Part shown: piece by piece, positions 5,220-5,676 of the stretch
Numbering within the stretch: the first letter of the stretch is position 1
How the letters are laid out: each line of letters opens with the position of its first letter
Assembly: GCA_948902155.1 (NCBI GenBank)
Contig: CAQVQZ010000140.1
Location: 1-5,676, forward strand
Direction: 5' to 3'
DNA from: an uncultured Oscillibacter sp.
Lineage (GTDB): Bacteria; Bacillota_A; Clostridia; Oscillospirales; Oscillospiraceae
Length of the DNA stretch: 5,676 nucleotides
The notes under the pieces: generated by a model
Database searches by the model: none
Told to the model about the DNA's origin: nothing
Seen by the model: the letters and a program-made list of their open reading frames with translations, nothing else
Position numbers and translations under genes: made by a program

Positions 5220-5676
5220 ATGGAATTTTACACCTATGAACAGTATCAGGAGAGCGCTCAGGCCCTGCGGGCCAAGCTGAACGGCTTCCAGCCCAAGGTG
5301 CTGGTGATTCTGGGCTCCGGCCTGGGAGCTCTGGCGGACGAGGTGGAGGACCCCATTGCGGTCCCCTACGCGGAGGTCCCCCACATGAAGCACTCCACCG
5401 CCCCCGGACACAAGGGGCAGTTCCTCTTCGGCCGTCTGGCCGGGCAGGACGCGGCGGTGATGCAGGGGCGGCTCCACACCTATGAGGGCTGGTCCTTCGC
5501 CGACGCGGGCTATCCTGTCCGGGTGGCCCGGCTGCTGGGCGTCGATACCCTGGTGGTGACCAACGCCGCCGGGGCGGTGAACACCGCCTGGACCGCCGGG
5601 GACATCATGCTCATCACGGACCACATCAAGCTCTTCGGCGTCAGCCCCCTCTGCGGGCCCAACATGGACGAGCTGG
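5220..5676 (+). CDS. Purine nucleoside phosphorylase, trimeric type (partial, N-terminal part)
   Basis: The gene runs off the window end; 152 complete codons are visible of an expected 270-280. The enzyme splits purine nucleosides (inosine, guanosine and deoxy forms) with phosphate to give base and (deoxy)ribose-1-phosphate in cytoplasmic purine salvage. It belongs to the trimeric PNP/MTAP family: VLVILGSGLG (27-36) is the phosphate-binding glycine loop, GHKG (63-66) and GRLHTYEG (83-90) match the conserved GRxHxYEG signature, and VVTNAAGAVN (112-121) contains the substrate-site Ala-Ala-Gly. DHIKLFGVSPLCGPN (134-148) corresponds to the 'DHINLxGxNPLxGPN' region with Lys for the usual Asn, a variant I believe is common in Clostridia. 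The start is fixed by AAGGAGG 6 bases upstream. Together with the nucleoside kinase upstream it points to nucleoside salvage. Which member (PunA/PnpA-like or MTA phosphorylase) cannot be settled because the specificity residues in the C-terminal half are missing. Confidence 0.93.
   Translation, partial: MEFYTYEQYQESAQALRAKLNGFQPKVLVILGSGLGALADEVEDPIAVPYAEVPHMKHSTAPGHKGQFLFGRLAGQDAAVMQGRLHTYEGWSFADAGYPVRVARLLGVDTLVVTNAAGAVNTAWTAGDIMLITDHIKLFGVSPLCGPNMDEL

Noticed and set aside
4749..5624. A 291-codon open frame on the minus strand opposite the zinc-ribbon and phosphorylase genes
   Set aside because: It spans two well-supported plus-strand genes and their junction, has no recognisable domain, and its length is explained by high GC at third codon positions.

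Overview
The window is a GC-rich (G/C at most third codon positions), gene-dense segment with every gene on the + strand. It most likely comes from a Gram-positive, low-oxygen Clostridia-type bacterium, possibly of the Oscillospiraceae (Oscillibacter/Flavonifractor-like). Three things suggest this: strong AGGAGG-type ribosome binding sites; the order relA - dtd - metallo-beta-lactamase hydrolase - hemZ - nucleoside kinase, which I recall from Clostridia; and the HemZ-type radical SAM protein and the short 'FIGGSS' nucleoside kinase, both of which I associate with this group. The lineage is inferred from memory of gene order and protein style, not from a database search.

Layout: (1) 1-364, C-terminal end of a RelA/SpoT (p)ppGpp synthetase/hydrolase, with the end of the Cys/His-containing domain and a complete ACT domain. 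(2) 365-567, a 203-bp spacer packed with palindromes and short direct repeats. (3) 568-1011, dtd, D-aminoacyl-tRNA deacylase. (4) 1038-1445, a 135-residue protein I do not recognise. (5) 1468-2076, a glyoxalase-II-like metallo-beta-lactamase-fold hydrolase. (6) 2073-3548, a HemZ-type radical SAM protein overlapping the hydrolase by 4 bases (ATGA). (7) 3581-4510, a uridine-kinase-like nucleoside kinase. (8) 4511-4808, a 298-bp spacer with several hairpins. (9) 4809-5207, a small alanine-rich protein ending in a four-cysteine zinc ribbon. (10) 5220 to the end, the N-terminal half of a trimeric-type purine nucleoside phosphorylase.

The genes from dtd to the nucleoside kinase are separated by -4 to +32 bases and probably form one transcript. 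After the hairpin-rich spacer, the zinc-ribbon gene and the phosphorylase (12 bases apart) look like a second unit. Themes are translation quality control (dtd), stringent response (relA), nucleoside salvage (kinase and phosphorylase) and a radical SAM/heme-associated function (hemZ).

Most of the window is ordinary housekeeping sequence; I see no phage, transposase, CRISPR, tRNA or rRNA. The points that deserve a second look are the two palindromic spacers, which share an identical 11-base hairpin core, the unrecognised protein at 1038-1445, and the zinc-ribbon protein next to the phosphorylase.
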